The notes: a model not told the origin generated them from the sequence alone. DNA of 64,000 nt from Leclercia adecarboxylata (GCF_006874705.1 NZ_CP035382.1:1-64000); one strand, 5' to 3'; positions 7,967-15,123 are shown, counted from the stretch's first letter. Program-made: numbers and translations.

Positions 7967-8067
7967 GGTGCCGGGTGCCTCCCGGTGACTCGTTACCAGT
8001 TATACGAGCCGCAAGCACACTTACACATTTTTCAACTGGATTGCCCCACCGCACAGGGGGATTCACC
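7967..8067 (-). ncRNA. C4-antisense-RNA-like element, copy B
   Basis: Same two-hairpin plan as copies A and C: minus-strand GGTGAATCCCCC at the 5' side, GGGGC closing hairpin 1, variable middle, then the CCGGG/CCCGG hairpin and a closing CACC. The middle has no clear similarity to the other copies. A strong terminator follows. Family assignment to C4 RNA is from recalled consensus and needs a covariance search. Confidence 0.6.
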
Positions 8068-8111
8068 GCTTATAAGCCTATACCAAACATTGAAGCGCAC
8101 CGGTGTTTATT

Positions 8112-8309
8112 TCAAATATGTGGCGGCGTTAACGGTCCTGTTAAAATCTCTGCCTCTCCGTTATCGCAGATATCATCACCCTGAGTCAGATGCCAGATAC
8201 CCGTTATGGTTTGGCCCGTTTCAAGGTCTTCGGTTTCGCCGTGGGTGTAGTAGGCAACTTGCACCCTGCCGTTGTGCTGTATCCAGTAAAATCCTTCTTC
8301 CATAATCAT
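8112..8309 (-). CDS. Hypothetical phage protein (65 aa) between two C4-like RNAs
   Basis: Starts MIMEEGFYWIQHNGRVQVAY (ATG at 8309, preceded by AGAGGACA; an in-frame Met four codons earlier is less well placed). Trp/Tyr-rich beta-like sequence followed by an acidic middle (HGETEDLETG). The family is not named here, though similar short late-region ORFs occur in lambdoid prophages. Its position between RNA copies C and B makes it a candidate target or partner of those RNAs. Confidence 0.6.
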   Translation of the reverse strand: MIMEEGFYWIQHNGRVQVAYYTHGETEDLETGQTITGIWHLTQGDDICDNGEAEILTGPLTPPHI

Positions 8310-8435
8310 TGTCCTCTGCAAGCTCTGACAGAACTCATCAAGATGACATTATCTGATATGTAAACCGGAATCCAGGCTTGCTGTGCGCCACATAACTTAC
8401 ATCAGGGCCGGACAAAGAAGTACATGAGTGGGTGT

Positions 8436-8530
8436 GATGCCGGGTGCCTCCCGGTGATTCTGCGCCAGACCACAGAACCGCGTCATTCACCTGCCCTGTC
8501 TAGTCGCCCCACCGCATAGGGGGATTCACC
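8436..8530 (-). ncRNA. C4-antisense-RNA-like element, copy C
   Basis: Third copy of the two-hairpin element (CCGGG/CCCGG and CCCC/GGGG stems plus GGTGAA/TTCACC edges), with the shortest middle region. Unlike A and B no terminator is seen just downstream on the minus strand; the 65-aa ORF follows instead. Confidence 0.58.
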
Positions 8531-8689
8531 ACACGGCCACCATACTCGGCACAATCCATAAAAGATAGTTATTAATTTATATTCACTTTTCTGAGCGCAG
8601 GTTTTTAATCGTTCTGGCATCTGGCTCTCTGTTTTCTGGCAACCGAGGGTCTAACCTTGGCATGTGCAAAAAACATACAGGAGGGTCAA

Positions 8690-9124
8690 ATGTATAACTC
8701 AATTTTAGTTCCCATTGACATTTCCGAGGATAGCCTGACAAACACAGTGATTCCTTTTGTTCAGGCGCATGCAACTCTCAACACAGCCAAAGTCCATTTT
8801 CTTACTGTTATTCCTTCGCTTCCGTATTATTCAGCCCTGGGCCTGGCGTATTCAGCAGAAATGCCTGACCTGAAAGAATTCCAGCAAGCTGCTTTAACAA
8901 AGCTGGATGAAATTGTTAAGAAATTCCGAATACCTGACGAAAAAATACTAACTCACGCCGTAACTGGTTCACCAAAAGACCAGATCCTTAAGCTCGCAGA
9001 CATGATAAATGCTGACTTAATCATTATTGCATCGCATAAACCTGACATCTCAACCTATTTGCTAGGCTCGAATGCTGCTGCAGTCGTAAGACATGCAAAA
9101 TGCCCTGTTCTGGTGGTCAGATAG
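8690..9124 (+). CDS. Universal stress protein, UspF-like, carried by the prophage
   Basis: A 144-aa single-domain Usp of the UspF/UspG type: [16 protein letters not shown] at the N-terminus, [20 protein letters not shown], and a nucleotide-binding C-terminal region with [20 protein letters not shown]. It is very similar to chromosomal UspF. ATG at 8690 is chosen because CAGGAGGGTCAA is an excellent ribosome site; the frame is open upstream. It is the only + strand gene in the late half of the prophage, with its own terminator, so it is probably a moron expressed from the lysogen. Confidence 0.92.
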   Translation: MYNSILVPIDISEDSLTNTVIPFVQAHATLNTAKVHFLTVIPSLPYYSALGLAYSAEMPDLKEFQQAALTKLDEIVKKFRIPDEKILTHAVTGSPKDQILKLADMINADLIIIASHKPDISTYLLGSNAAAVVRHAKCPVLVVR

Positions 9125-9170
9125 TGTGTTGTTGCTTACGGTTCATAGTTTTTCATGAAGTACAGTTATA

Positions 9171-9197
9171 AAAAAACCCGCTCGGCGGCGGGTTTTT
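9171..9197 (+). terminator. Terminator of the Usp gene (possibly bidirectional)
   Basis: AAACCCGC-loop-GCGGGTTT stem with T-rich tail on the + strand and an A-rich leading side, so it may also work leftward. It lies 46 nt after the Usp stop and 14 nt from the 3' end of the HNH/AP2 gene. Confidence 0.8.
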
Positions 9198-9210
9198 GTT
9201 CGTGCGGGCG

Positions 9211-9696
9211 CTAACGACACATTTCAGCTTTCACTTTCATATAAGCTTGGTTGGCCAGCTCTGCAGTTTTGAAACGACCGAGATCTTTACGTTGCCCGTT
9301 GACGGTTATAGCCGAACGCCATACACCGCGAGTCTTGCACCAGTTGGCTCCAATCAGCTTAGACTTCGCCCCTTTTCGGGCTTTGTGTCTGTTCTGCTGA
9401 TTAACAAATTGGGTGACAACACGTAAATTACTCCATCGGTTATCTTTGGGATTACCATTGATATGGTCAACACACTCATCACCCGGCGGCAACGCGCCAT
9501 CCATATACAAAAATGCCAAACGATGAGCGAAGATTAATTTCTTATCGATCATTATCTGAACATAGCCGTAGGTGTCTACGTTTCCAGCTATTTTACCAGG
9601 CGTAGACCGTGAACCAGTACGCTTAATCCAAACAAATAAACCAGTCAAAGGGTCATACTTCAGAACCTCTCTGAGTCGTTCTTGAGTGATACTCAT
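9211..9696 (-). CDS. HNH endonuclease with AP2 DNA-binding domain (homing type)
   Basis: A 161-aa protein. The N-terminal half has the usual YDPLTGLFVWIKR start and HNH motifs HRLAFLYMDGALP, CVDHINGNPKDNRWSNLRVV (about 75-95). The C-terminal part (GANWCKTRGVWRSAITVNGQ...LGRFKTAELANQAY) is an AP2/ERF-like DNA-binding domain. Such genes behave as homing endonucleases and insert between phage genes without disturbing them. It sits between Q and the Usp gene and has no apparent role in the phage cycle. Confidence 0.9.
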   Translation of the reverse strand: MSITQERLREVLKYDPLTGLFVWIKRTGSRSTPGKIAGNVDTYGYVQIMIDKKLIFAHRLAFLYMDGALPPGDECVDHINGNPKDNRWSNLRVVTQFVNQQNRHKARKGAKSKLIGANWCKTRGVWRSAITVNGQRKDLGRFKTAELANQAYMKVKAEMCR

Positions 9697-9851
9697 GATG
9701 TGCGTTTACCTTACTTTGAAATGAACCTTTGCCGCATAGGAAATCAGCCCGTCGAGGCTCGCCAGCACTAACTGACTTCCTCAAAGGCTCATTTCAAAGG
9801 GATTGAATCGACGTGATGAATGCGCGGGCGGTGCGCCGGAAATGCGGATAC

Positions 9852-9876
9852 AAAAAAGCCCGCAACATGGCGAGCT
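9852..9876 (-). terminator. Terminator downstream of Q (tR'-like)
   Basis: AGCTCGC/GCGGGCT stem with 6-nt loop followed by six T on the minus strand, about 90 nt after the Q stop. In lambda the late promoter pR' is followed closely by such a terminator, which Q overcomes. A matching promoter with convincing -35/-10 boxes could not be fixed by eye. Confidence 0.7.
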
Positions 9877-9968
9877 TTTCGGAGTTAATTATCTGTAGGC
9901 GAAATACTCCATAATTTGAAGCTTACACGACAACTTCGGACAAAAGCAAGGTTTATGTCGTTAAAATG

Positions 9969-10772
9969 CTAAATTTTGTAGCCTTCCTCGCATAGGGTAG
10001 TTGCTGCCTGAAATTCTCTGGCTGCTTTCCCCTCCTCCTGCTTGCAAACCTCCACCAGCGCCTCGAGAAAAGGTTTCCAGTTGCGAGTCCATGTCCTTAC
10101 ATGCAGATCCGGCAGGCGTTTAAGAATCGCCTTGTGCGCAGCTGTGGAGGGCACCGAAGAAAAGCCATTTCCAGAACAGCGCTCACAGGCTTTAAACACC
10201 GGGGCCCCCTTTTTCTTCGTCTCTGCACGGTCGAGCACCTCGCCTTTCCCCCCGCAGCGGCAACGGGCATGGATCACCCTCTTACCTCCGCAGGTACCGC
10301 ACGTGCGTTTCACCAGCTCACGCTTAATTTTCGGGGCCACAACTTCAGCGCCGTCTGCATCGAAAATCCCAGGGTGCTTGATTACATCCTCGAACTGGGA
10401 CGTAAAACCGATACCGCCGCAGCTGCTACACGCCGCGCTGGTAGCCGCCGAACGGGAATATTCAGCAAAGGCAAATTGCGCCAGGACCTGCATGCACCAG
10501 CCGAACTCACCACCAGCTGCTTTGCGAACATTCTTTGGTGCCGTTTCCATCGCATAACGGGCCAGCGCCTGCACCGCGAGCTGCTCATCTGTTTTGCTGA
10601 TCCCGGCCTTCCCGAAGAATGCCGCCAGGCCGAAACGTGCACGGCTGCTGGTGGTGCCGATGGCCGCCATAACATCAGTTCCGGTGAGACGATCCGGAGA
10701 GGTTCCTTTTACGTCGTCGCTGATATGCATTCCCTGAGGACTAAAATGTTTAAGTGCTGCTTCCAGTTTCAT
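9969..10772 (-). CDS. Q: Late-gene antitermination protein Q (lambda Q family)
   Basis: A 267-aa protein aligning with lambda Q over its whole length: N-terminal MKLEAALKHFSPQGMHISDD, then LTGTDVMAAIGTTSSRARFG. Zinc-binding motifs include CSSCGG, CGTCGG, CRCGG and CERCSG, more than in lambda Q. Q loads on RNA polymerase at the late promoter and lets it pass terminators. It overlaps the primase stop by 4 nt (ATGA) and ends before a terminator; at least three further terminators in the late operon match this function. Confidence 0.92.
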   Translation of the reverse strand: MKLEAALKHFSPQGMHISDDVKGTSPDRLTGTDVMAAIGTTSSRARFGLAAFFGKAGISKTDEQLAVQALARYAMETAPKNVRKAAGGEFGWCMQVLAQFAFAEYSRSAATSAACSSCGGIGFTSQFEDVIKHPGIFDADGAEVVAPKIKRELVKRTCGTCGGKRVIHARCRCGGKGEVLDRAETKKKGAPVFKACERCSGNGFSSVPSTAAHKAILKRLPDLHVRTWTRNWKPFLEALVEVCKQEEGKAAREFQAATTLCEEGYKI

Positions 10773-11746
10773 GCGGCCACCTGCTGTTTTTTATAGAAAA
10801 CCATTTCACGAACCTGATCGCCGTTCATGAGCATGTCGTTAAAGTCCCCATTATCCGGCCAGTAGATACTGACCTTTTCGAGGTCGTTTTTTGCCATCAA
10901 ATTGGCATGAGCACATTCCATAGCAGCCGCTAAACCGGTAGCACTGTTGACATCACGGTCTGCAAAAATGATGAAGTTCTTCACGCCAGCTGGCACACGG
11001 AATTTCTTCATGAATCCGCTGGTCATGGTTGCCCAGGTGTTTACCCCGTAAAGCTGGTGCGCTGACAGGGCTGTTTCGATGCCCTCGGCGATGCCCAGCG
11101 TGGTGGAAACTGGGAACATACGGATCGCCACCGAACGGGCGTGATCCAGATAACTTTCTTCCTGAAGTGATTTTTGACGCTTCGCCCCTGATGAATCTTT
11201 CAACTGAGCCTTCCGGTTTCCGTCCAGCAAGGTTCTGTGCAGATAGCAAAGCTCGCCCTTGTCATCTGTTGCGAGTGAATACAGGCTCTGGAAAACCTTT
11301 CCGCCGTAGCGCTCATGGTCGTTGAATCTGATAGCGTCCTGTGGAAGCTGGTAGACACCACGGGAGCTGAGATACTCAGCGCCGGATGTGCCGCGCAGCG
11401 GTGATAGCTTTGAAAACTTGCTGATCACCCTTTTGCGCAGGCTTCCAGCGTTGCTGGTGACCGGTATTTTTTCTCGAGCAAAGGTATTGCCGATCAGCTC
11501 GTCGATTTCACGGCAGATCTCATTGAAGGGTTTGCCCTGCGTTTGCGTAACCAGTTTCAATCCATCTCCGCTGCCGCAGGTACAGATCCAGGTGCCGGCA
11601 CCGTCACGGTCATCGATACGGAACTTACCAATTGAGTCACATAGCGGGCATTTGCCTTTGAAGTGATTTTTGCCGGTGATCGGCGGAAGCCCATAATGTT
11701 CAAAAATCATGGCCCACTGGCCTTTAGCCGCTGCTGCCGTCTTCAT
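10769..11746 (-). CDS. Phage DNA primase (zinc finger plus TOPRIM)
   Basis: A 325-aa primase. The N-terminus has a zinc finger (CPLCDS at about 34-39, then WICTCGSGDG at about 53-62), and the C-terminal half a TOPRIM domain with GIAEGIETALSA (Glu motif, about 218-229) and FADRD (DxD, about 257-261). This layout resembles P4 alpha N-terminal and phage TOPRIM_3-type primases. It overlaps helicase and Q by 4 nt on each side, so the three are translationally coupled. Confidence 0.9.
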   Translation of the reverse strand: MKTAAAAKGQWAMIFEHYGLPPITGKNHFKGKCPLCDSIGKFRIDDRDGAGTWICTCGSGDGLKLVTQTQGKPFNEICREIDELIGNTFAREKIPVTSNAGSLRKRVISKFSKLSPLRGTSGAEYLSSRGVYQLPQDAIRFNDHERYGGKVFQSLYSLATDDKGELCYLHRTLLDGNRKAQLKDSSGAKRQKSLQEESYLDHARSVAIRMFPVSTTLGIAEGIETALSAHQLYGVNTWATMTSGFMKKFRVPAGVKNFIIFADRDVNSATGLAAAMECAHANLMAKNDLEKVSIYWPDNGDFNDMLMNGDQVREMVFYKKQQVAA

Positions 11747-13353
11747 GCTTGTTTCCCTAACTGCTGCCTGATTTCGTTAATCGTGTTATGCGCGTGGCGA
11801 ATACGGGAAGTCGCAGGTTCTGCTGCTACATCCTGCTGGCGTTTAGCCTTCCCTTTCACAAAGGAGATCTGTTTGTGCCTGATGAAGTTCGAAACCGTTG
11901 GGGTGATGTCCATCGGGTAGTCGCTCAGGCCGTTGGGCCACTCTCCGAAGCGATCATGAAAAGTGTGCTTACACCACCCATCGCTTACCGGCTTTTTGCC
12001 CAGAGATTCGCGCTGACGCTGGTAAAACTTGATCTGGCTCCACCAGGCCTGTTTCTCGGCCTTTGTGGGCTGGCGCTGCTCGGTGCCCAGCTTTTTAAGC
12101 TTGCGCCCGGTGTCTGTATCGATATCTTCACCGGCCAGCGGCTTGTGGCCGCATTTCGGGCAGACGTAGACGCCAGCTGGTTTCATGTAATGGCATTGTG
12201 AGCACTCGTGTGGCAGCTTCTCTTCGCGTTCTTCAGCTGCGCGGCGCGCACTTTCTTCCATACCATCTGATTTGCCGGGCAGATCGTCATACTCGATGGA
12301 ATCCGGATAACCCAGGCGGTGTACAGTGCCACTGTGATCGAAGATGAGGCAGGACTCTTTGCCCGGCGCGGTGCGCAGACCGCGGCCCAGCGCCTGCAGC
12401 CAGCGGATCTCGCTTTTGGTTGGCCTGGCGTAGATGATGCAGCGAACGTCGCTGTCGAACCCGGCCACCAGGACGCCCACGCTCACGATGATTTTCGTGG
12501 CACCAGTCTCGAAGCGATGAATGATGGTCTGGCGATCTTCCACCGGGGTGTCAGCGGTCATAACCTCGGCGTTAACACCAGCCTGGTTAAACCGGATAGT
12601 CAGGAAATTGGCGTGGGCTACGTTCACGCAGAACGCGATTGTCGGCAGATCCCGGCCATGCTCCAGCCAGTTCTGAACGATATCGCCCACCAGCGTGGAG
12701 CCGCACATAATCTCGGCCAGCTGCGTCTCGTTGTAATCGCTGCCGAACTCCAGTGATGGGGCCGATTTTACGCCTTTCAGATCCGGCTTAGTGGGCGCGT
12801 AGAACTCGTATTTGCTCAGGTCCCCACGCAGGATCAGCTCGCCAATGGTGGTAGGTTTAATAAGCCGGTCATAGTATTTACCCAGGAACGGTGAAAACGG
12901 CGTACCTGACAGGCCAATCACTTTCACGCCTTTAGCGCGCAGGCGCTCGATATCCTGCAGAATGCGTTTTTTACGCAGGTGCGCTTCGTCGATAATTAGC
13001 AGATCGATGTTGTCAGGGAACACGCGGCGAATAAGCGTGTCGGCGCTGGCAATCTGGATTTTCAGAGACGGATCGTAGTTCGGGTGATCCGCCCAGATAT
13101 AGCCAATCTCATCACCCGGAAGACCATATTCAACAAAGCGATTAGCCGTCTGACCGATCAGGATGGTGTATGGTGCGCAGAACAGAACGCGCATGCCGCG
13201 ACTGACGAACCCGGCGACAATGAAAGCGGCCAGTCCCGTTTTGCCGCTGCCGGTTGGCGAGTACACCATGAAAGTGTCGTTTGCCTTCCAGTCACGACGC
13301 AACATGTTAAGCGCGCGTTCCTGTGCAAAATTCGGTGTGATCGTCAGCTGCAT
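11743..13353 (-). CDS. DEAD/DEAH-box superfamily 2 helicase
   Basis: A 536-aa helicase: motif I SPTGSGKTG (about residues 32-40), motif II IIDEAHL, motif III SGTPFS, motif VI QALGRGLRTAPGK, and a C-terminal zinc ribbon CSQCHYMKPAGVYVCPKCGHKP split over two CxxC pairs. The start at 13353 (MQLTITPN) follows GGGGGCAGCACA; the frame is open 42 codons further upstream. It probably unwinds DNA at the phage origin with the downstream primase. A short ORF with a strong ribosome site overlaps its start. Confidence 0.92.
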   Translation of the reverse strand: MQLTITPNFAQERALNMLRRDWKANDTFMVYSPTGSGKTGLAAFIVAGFVSRGMRVLFCAPYTILIGQTANRFVEYGLPGDEIGYIWADHPNYDPSLKIQIASADTLIRRVFPDNIDLLIIDEAHLRKKRILQDIERLRAKGVKVIGLSGTPFSPFLGKYYDRLIKPTTIGELILRGDLSKYEFYAPTKPDLKGVKSAPSLEFGSDYNETQLAEIMCGSTLVGDIVQNWLEHGRDLPTIAFCVNVAHANFLTIRFNQAGVNAEVMTADTPVEDRQTIIHRFETGATKIIVSVGVLVAGFDSDVRCIIYARPTKSEIRWLQALGRGLRTAPGKESCLIFDHSGTVHRLGYPDSIEYDDLPGKSDGMEESARRAAEEREEKLPHECSQCHYMKPAGVYVCPKCGHKPLAGEDIDTDTGRKLKKLGTEQRQPTKAEKQAWWSQIKFYQRQRESLGKKPVSDGWCKHTFHDRFGEWPNGLSDYPMDITPTVSNFIRHKQISFVKGKAKRQQDVAAEPATSRIRHAHNTINEIRQQLGKQA

Positions 13354-13403
13354 TGTGCTGCCCCCGCGGTGATGAGATAATAATTTTGTGATGTGGTTTT
13401 CAT
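13344..13403 (-). CDS. Possible 19-codon leader ORF overlapping the helicase start
   Basis: ATG at 13403 is preceded by GAGGGGAATCC, a better ribosome site than that of the helicase, and encodes MKTTSQNYYLITAGAAQCS. The stop lies 6 nt past the helicase ATG, the geometry for translational coupling. No homologue is known to me, and a longer helicase N-terminus in the other frame is the alternative. Confidence 0.35.
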   Translation of the reverse strand: MKTTSQNYYLITAGAAQCS

Positions 13404-13624
13404 GGATTCCCCTCACATGGCTGGCGGCCTCCTCACAGGTTGCCAGCCTCCCTTCTGAATCAGCTCCTCTGAAATTCACTCTTCCAGGAAGAACCTTCCT
13501 CGTTTCTCTGCGCCTTCAGATCTCGTACTACCTTGCTGATACGGTCGCTTTTTTTGATTCAGCCCTTAAGACTGAGATCTACCTAACCAATGGATCTATC
13601 CTGTTGGAAAAGGCCCTATTCCTA

Positions 13625-13667
13625 CCCCTACACCCAATCCCCCCTTACCCCCCTTTCCCTCTTCCCC
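13625..13667 (-). other. Potential G-quadruplex tract
   Basis: On the minus strand there are six successive G-runs of 4, 3, 6, 6, 3 and 4 separated by 3 to 4 nt (AAGA, AAA, TAA, ATT, TGTA). This exceeds the usual four-run quadruplex motif. It would lie on the sense strand of the leader of the helicase-primase-Q transcript. Confidence 0.7.
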
Positions 13668-13675
13668 ATTAAAAC

Positions 13676-13693
13676 GTACTACTTTCCTAGTAC
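13676..13693. promoter_or_regulatory. Perfect palindrome GTACTA-N6-TAGTAC
   Basis: 6-bp arms, perfectly inverted, with a CTTTCC spacer. A degenerate copy GTACTACCTTGCTGATAC is at 13525-13542. It differs from the CI/Cro operator sequence, so it may bind another regulator or a replication initiator. Confidence 0.5.
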
Positions 13694-13729
13694 ATATGAG
13701 GAATTGGGTCAGTTGGTTGCCGACCTGAA

Positions 13730-13773
13730 CAGGCACCTTTAAGCCTGCTTCTGTTCGGGTACCTTTAAACCCG
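13730..13773. repeat. Twin hairpins with identical 8-nt loop
   Basis: CAGGC-ACCTTTAA-GCCTG (13730-13747) and CGGGT-ACCTTTAA-ACCCG (13756-13773). The stems differ by paired changes while the loop is identical, which argues for a selected RNA or DNA structure. No T-run follows on either strand, so these are not ordinary terminators. Confidence 0.7.
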
Positions 13774-13779
13774 GAACAA

Positions 13780-14076
13780 TCAAAAACGCGCTTGCGTTCC
13801 AGCCAGGGGCGGTTCGGCTGTATACCCCTGTAATGCCCTGCCGTGATTCCTCACGAACAGGCGAAGCCGTGTGTTTGCTTCGTGCCTCGCCCGGTTCTCC
13901 TTGCGGTATGAAACGGGCTCAGCTTCAAACGTTTCCTGATACACAGCTGCATAGCGCTGAATGGCTTTTGGCCGTACTGCTGGCGTCAGGGTTAATAATT
14001 GCTGCCTAATCCAATCCGCATCTGCCTGGCTATGGTTGTCAGGCATAACCAGGTGCTCATTACGGGTGATATCCAT
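13780..14076 (-). CDS. Hypothetical phage protein (98 aa)
   Basis: Starts MDITRNEHLVMPDNHSQADADW and is Arg/Gln-rich and helical, ending AEPPLAGTQARF. The middle (VRPKAIQRYAAVYQETFEAEP) looks like a compact helical DNA- or protein-binding fold. It overlaps the end of the Cro-like gene by 17 nt and occupies the cII position of lambdoid phages, but no CII-like helix-turn-helix is evident. No function is assigned. Confidence 0.7.
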   Translation of the reverse strand: MDITRNEHLVMPDNHSQADADWIRQQLLTLTPAVRPKAIQRYAAVYQETFEAEPVSYRKENRARHEANTRLRLFVRNHGRALQGYTAEPPLAGTQARF

Positions 14077-14287
14077 CAGAGCTAAACCTTTCGGGATAGA
14101 GGATCTGAATTTCTGTCAGTTCCGCGCTGAACAATTTGGCCAGTCTCTCAGCAACTTCCGGAGAAGGCCTCTGTATACCTCGCTCCATTCGACTAAGATT
14201 ACCGGGGTCGCACTTAATGGATGATGCAACCTCCTGAATGGTCATCTTTGCTTTGAGGCGAGCTTTGCGTAGCGGTGTAGTAAACAT
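14060..14287 (-). CDS. Cro-like XRE-family transcriptional regulator
   Basis: A 75-aa protein with one helix-turn-helix: MTIQEVASSIKCDPGNLSRMERG. It is divergent from cI and starts about 125 nt away, with operators in between, so it is the Cro equivalent of the leftward early operon. The start at 14287 (MFTTPLRKARLK) is preferred because GGAG lies 8 nt upstream; an ATG two codons earlier is too close to it. The C-terminal LTEIQILYPERFSSDGYHP is longer than typical Cro. Confidence 0.85.
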   Translation of the reverse strand: MFTTPLRKARLKAKMTIQEVASSIKCDPGNLSRMERGIQRPSPEVAERLAKLFSAELTEIQILYPERFSSDGYHP

Positions 14288-14300
14288 GCGCATAACTCCA

Positions 14301-14345
14301 TATGTGTTTTAGACATATTATGCGTGATAAACATATTATGCAAGT
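14301..14345 (-). promoter_or_regulatory. Leftward early promoter (pR-type) with operators
   Basis: Minus strand: TTGCAT (14338-14343), 17-nt spacer, TAATAT (14315-14320). Two direct copies of ACATATTATGC, 18 bp apart, overlap both boxes and are the probable CI/Cro operators. The same operator sequence recurs in inverted orientation at 15201-15227 on the other side of cI. Confidence 0.75.
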
Positions 14346-14412
14346 TGAGTTGTGTGAGTTGCAAAATTATGTATAAAATACAAATTAAATAATATTTGGC
14401 GGGGGTGCTTCG

Positions 14413-15102
14413 ATGAACGTAGGGCAACGCATTAGAGAGCTGCGAAAAGCAAAAAAAATGACTATAAACCAGCTGGCGTCCCTGACTGACTGGGATGTCG
14501 GCAACATTTCTCGGCTTGAAAGAGGCATGCAGGGCTACAGTGAAGCCAGCCTCAAAAAGATTGCCGAGGCGTTAGAAGTTCCACTCTCTGAACTATTCTC
14601 TTTCCAAGATAAAAAAGATACTGTAGATAAATACAGTATCAATTCACTTTCACCGGAAAGGAAAAGGGACGTGTATCGAGTTGATGTGATGGACGTTTCT
14701 GCAAGTGCAGGCAATGGCAACTCTACCCGTGACTTCATCGAAGTTATTAGTTCGATAGAGTACGTTACCGAAGAGGCGAGAAATCTCTTTGGCCACAGGC
14801 CCGCAAATCAGGTCAAGCTCATTAACGTTCGCGGCGATAGCATGCAGGGCACAATCGAGCCTGGTGATCTCATTTTTGTTGACGTTGGTGTGAACCATTT
14901 CGATGGTGACGGCATATACGTTTTTGATTTTAGTGGCGATCTATTTGTTAAGCGCCTTCAGAAAATCAAGACTCAACTTCATGTGCTTTCAGATAACCCA
15001 CTGTACAGAGAATGGCAGATCACTGATGAAGAGATGGACATGCTTCATGTTTGCGGCAAGGTACTTTTAAGCCAATCACAACAGTTCCGACGCCACGCGT
15101 AA
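14413..15102 (+). CDS. cI: CI-type phage repressor, self-cleaving (S24 family)
   Basis: A 229-aa repressor that maintains lysogeny. The N-terminal XRE helix-turn-helix (MTINQLASLTDWDVGNISRL, about 16-35) is followed by a linker, the Ala99-Gly100 cleavage site (SASAGNG) and a LexA/UmuD-like C-terminal domain with Ser143 (RGDSMQG) and Lys180 (LFVKRL). RecA-stimulated autocleavage is therefore expected. It is divergent from the Cro-like gene, and operators lie on both sides. A LexA-box-like sequence is present within the coding region for residues 70-76. A terminator follows the stop. Confidence 0.93.
   Translation: MNVGQRIRELRKAKKMTINQLASLTDWDVGNISRLERGMQGYSEASLKKIAEALEVPLSELFSFQDKKDTVDKYSINSLSPERKRDVYRVDVMDVSASAGNGNSTRDFIEVISSIEYVTEEARNLFGHRPANQVKLINVRGDSMQGTIEPGDLIFVDVGVNHFDGDGIYVFDFSGDLFVKRLQKIKTQLHVLSDNPLYREWQITDEEMDMLHVCGKVLLSQSQQFRRHA
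14619..14638. promoter_or_regulatory. LexA box inside the cI coding sequence
   Basis: CTGT-AGATAAAT-ACAG within TA...TA flanks matches the E. coli LexA consensus at 18 of 20 positions. It lies in the linker codons (DTVDKYS). Binding would be predicted from sequence; its effect on cI transcription is unknown. Confidence 0.55.
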
Positions 15103-15123
15103 CCCATCATCCCCGCACATACT

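Larger units (their letters stand above)
13354..13779. other. Non-coding block upstream of the helicase; candidate origin or regulatory region
   Basis: A 426-nt gap inside an otherwise tightly packed leftward operon. It contains an 18-bp palindrome, a G-rich minus strand tract and two hairpins with the same loop (listed separately), plus a degenerate palindrome copy at 13525-13542 and a GGCTGGC/GCCAGCC inverted repeat (13419-13425 with 13442-13448). Because it lies directly before helicase and primase it may be the replication origin or a long leader. Confidence 0.4.

Noticed and set aside
7817..8305. Plus-strand frame of 162 codons
   Set aside because: It runs across the terminator, the C4-like element and the better-supported minus-strand 65-aa gene.
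4904..8530. CRISPR array
   Set aside because: Only three copies, kilobases apart, with conserved hairpin ends and variable centres; no short regular repeat-spacer pattern and no cas genes.
4904..8530. hok/sok-type toxin-antitoxin loci
   Set aside because: No small hydrophobic toxin ORF follows the elements; the structure fits a C4-like RNA better.
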